In this document: piece after piece, positions 6,651 through 7,232 of the stretch | Numbering within the stretch: position 1 is the stretch's first letter | Layout: the number at the start of each line of letters is the position of its first letter | Assembly (NCBI RefSeq): GCF_946479975.1 | Contig: NZ_CAMLIX010000240.1 | Coordinates: 1-7,232 of the forward strand | DNA: 7,232 bases | Direction of reading: 5' to 3' | Source: an uncultured Flavobacterium sp. | Lineage (GTDB): Bacteria > Bacteroidota > Bacteroidia > Flavobacteriales > Flavobacteriaceae | Program-made: the position numbers and the translations under genes | The notes under the pieces: generated by a model | The model's database searches: none | The model's input: only the letters and a program-made list of their open reading frames with translations | Told to the model about the DNA's origin: nothing

Positions 6651-7232
6651 TTATTTTTTTAAATATACCCAGCCTGTTTGTGGCTTTCTTTCGTCATTGT
6701 TAAAGTAAATGGTATAGAAATATGTTCCTGCTGGAACCGTTTCTCCAGATACGTTCATTCTTCCTGTAGAATGACCATCCCACCATAATGGTGTTTCAAA
6801 CTTGTCTCCATTGTGTTTGTACTTGTAGACAAGGTTACCATATCTGTTTACTATTTCCATACTAAAGTTTGGATACAATACTTGTAAATGTTCTATTTCG
6901 AAAACATCATTTATACCATCACCATTTGGCGTAAATCCTTCTGGTATACCTAAAGGAACTATAGTTTCTAAAGTTACTTCGTCTTGATCGTCTTCCTGTA
7001 ACTTATTATTTCCAGGAGTAGAATCTATATCAACTTCATTTGCTGCAATAACCTCTGCAACGTTTGTAAAATTACCTGCAGGTAAAACATAAGCTTTTAC
7101 TTTTAATGTTTGTACTGCATTGATGTCGATCGCTCCAACATTCCAAAGTCCAGTAACCTCATTATAAGTTCCTGTTGATGTCACAGCACTTAAGAATTTG
7201 AAACCTGATGGAAGTAGATCTTTAACAATAAC
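6651..7232 (-). CDS. 3' end of a large cell-surface adhesin with DUF11-type repeat and CHU_C / type B T9SS sorting domain (5' partial)
   Basis: The reading frame stays open to the right edge; the GTG at 7184 is not the start, because the codons before it (VIVKDLLPSGFKFLSA) complete a repeat unit. 193 residues are visible. The first 90 or so match the end of a DUF11-type extracellular repeat (DLLPSGF, TGTYNEVTGLWNVGAI, VAEVIAANEVDIDSTPGNN). From about 6947 to the stop is a gliding-motility-associated C-terminal domain (CHU_C): IPEGFTPNGDGINDVFEIE, VNRYGNLVYKY, WWDGHSTGR, VPAGTYFYTIYFNN and a final GWVYLKK. This domain targets proteins through the T9SS as type B substrates, which often depend on a neighbouring SprF-like protein. 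It is the first visible gene of the minus-strand operon. The visible portion does not reveal the ligand or enzymatic activity. Confidence 0.93.
   Translation of the reverse strand, partial: VIVKDLLPSGFKFLSAVTSTGTYNEVTGLWNVGAIDINAVQTLKVKAYVLPAGNFTNVAEVIAANEVDIDSTPGNNKLQEDDQDEVTLETIVPLGIPEGFTPNGDGINDVFEIEHLQVLYPNFSMEIVNRYGNLVYKYKHNGDKFETPLWWDGHSTGRMNVSGETVPAGTYFYTIYFNNDERKPQTGWVYLKK

Noticed and set aside
7182..7184. GTG at 7184 as the start of the CHU_C protein
   Set aside because: The 16 upstream codons complete a DUF11-type repeat strand, and the sorting domain belongs at the end of a large exported protein; a start here would leave no signal peptide.
1..7232. CRISPR array, tRNA/rRNA genes or insertion sequences
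   Set aside because: I saw no regularly spaced repeats, no clover-leaf-like sequence with TTCGA-type arm, and no transposase or terminal inverted repeats.

Overview
The window looks like chromosomal DNA from a Bacteroidota bacterium, most likely a Flavobacteriaceae member such as Flavobacterium. It is AT-rich, its start codons are preceded by A-rich stretches rather than strong Shine-Dalgarno sites, and its right half encodes a type IX secretion (T9SS) cell-surface cassette found only in that phylum. No database search was possible; assignments rest on motifs read in the translations.

Left half (1-3828, + strand): three tightly packed genes that look like the distal end of a tail-fibre module from a prophage or phage-derived particle. 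The first is a large tail-fibre or tail-spike-like protein, cut by the left edge. It carries repeated Trp-rich 'knob' units and ends in a peptidase S74 intramolecular chaperone domain. A TAATG overlap leads to a second, signal-peptide-less protein: a virion-type N-terminal motif, Ig/FN3-like domains, and a C-terminal Hint (intein-like) autoprocessing domain followed by only seven residues. Eight bases later comes a 119-residue stand-alone SET-domain protein, a putative lysine methyltransferase. A strong rho-independent terminator follows.

Junction (3829-4031): a gene-free convergent intergenic region with two hairpin terminators, one serving each side. I see no tRNA, attachment-site duplication or insertion sequence there.

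Right half (4032-7232, - strand): a T9SS-associated operon read right to left. It has the 3' end of a large adhesin (DUF11-type repeat plus CHU_C/type B T9SS sorting domain), a PorP/SprF-family outer-membrane protein, and a periplasmic protein with WD40/PD40-like repeats, a carboxypeptidase-regulatory-like domain and an OmpA C-terminal peptidoglycan-binding domain. This matches the known adhesin-SprF arrangement: SprF-like proteins support secretion or surface attachment of the type B cargo, and the OmpA-like protein probably anchors the assembly to peptidoglycan.

The most unusual part is the left-hand trio. Two different self-processing domains (S74 and Hint) sit on consecutive, translationally coupled genes, followed by a small SET protein. 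A combined function in maturing or modifying a fibre is inference, not demonstrated.
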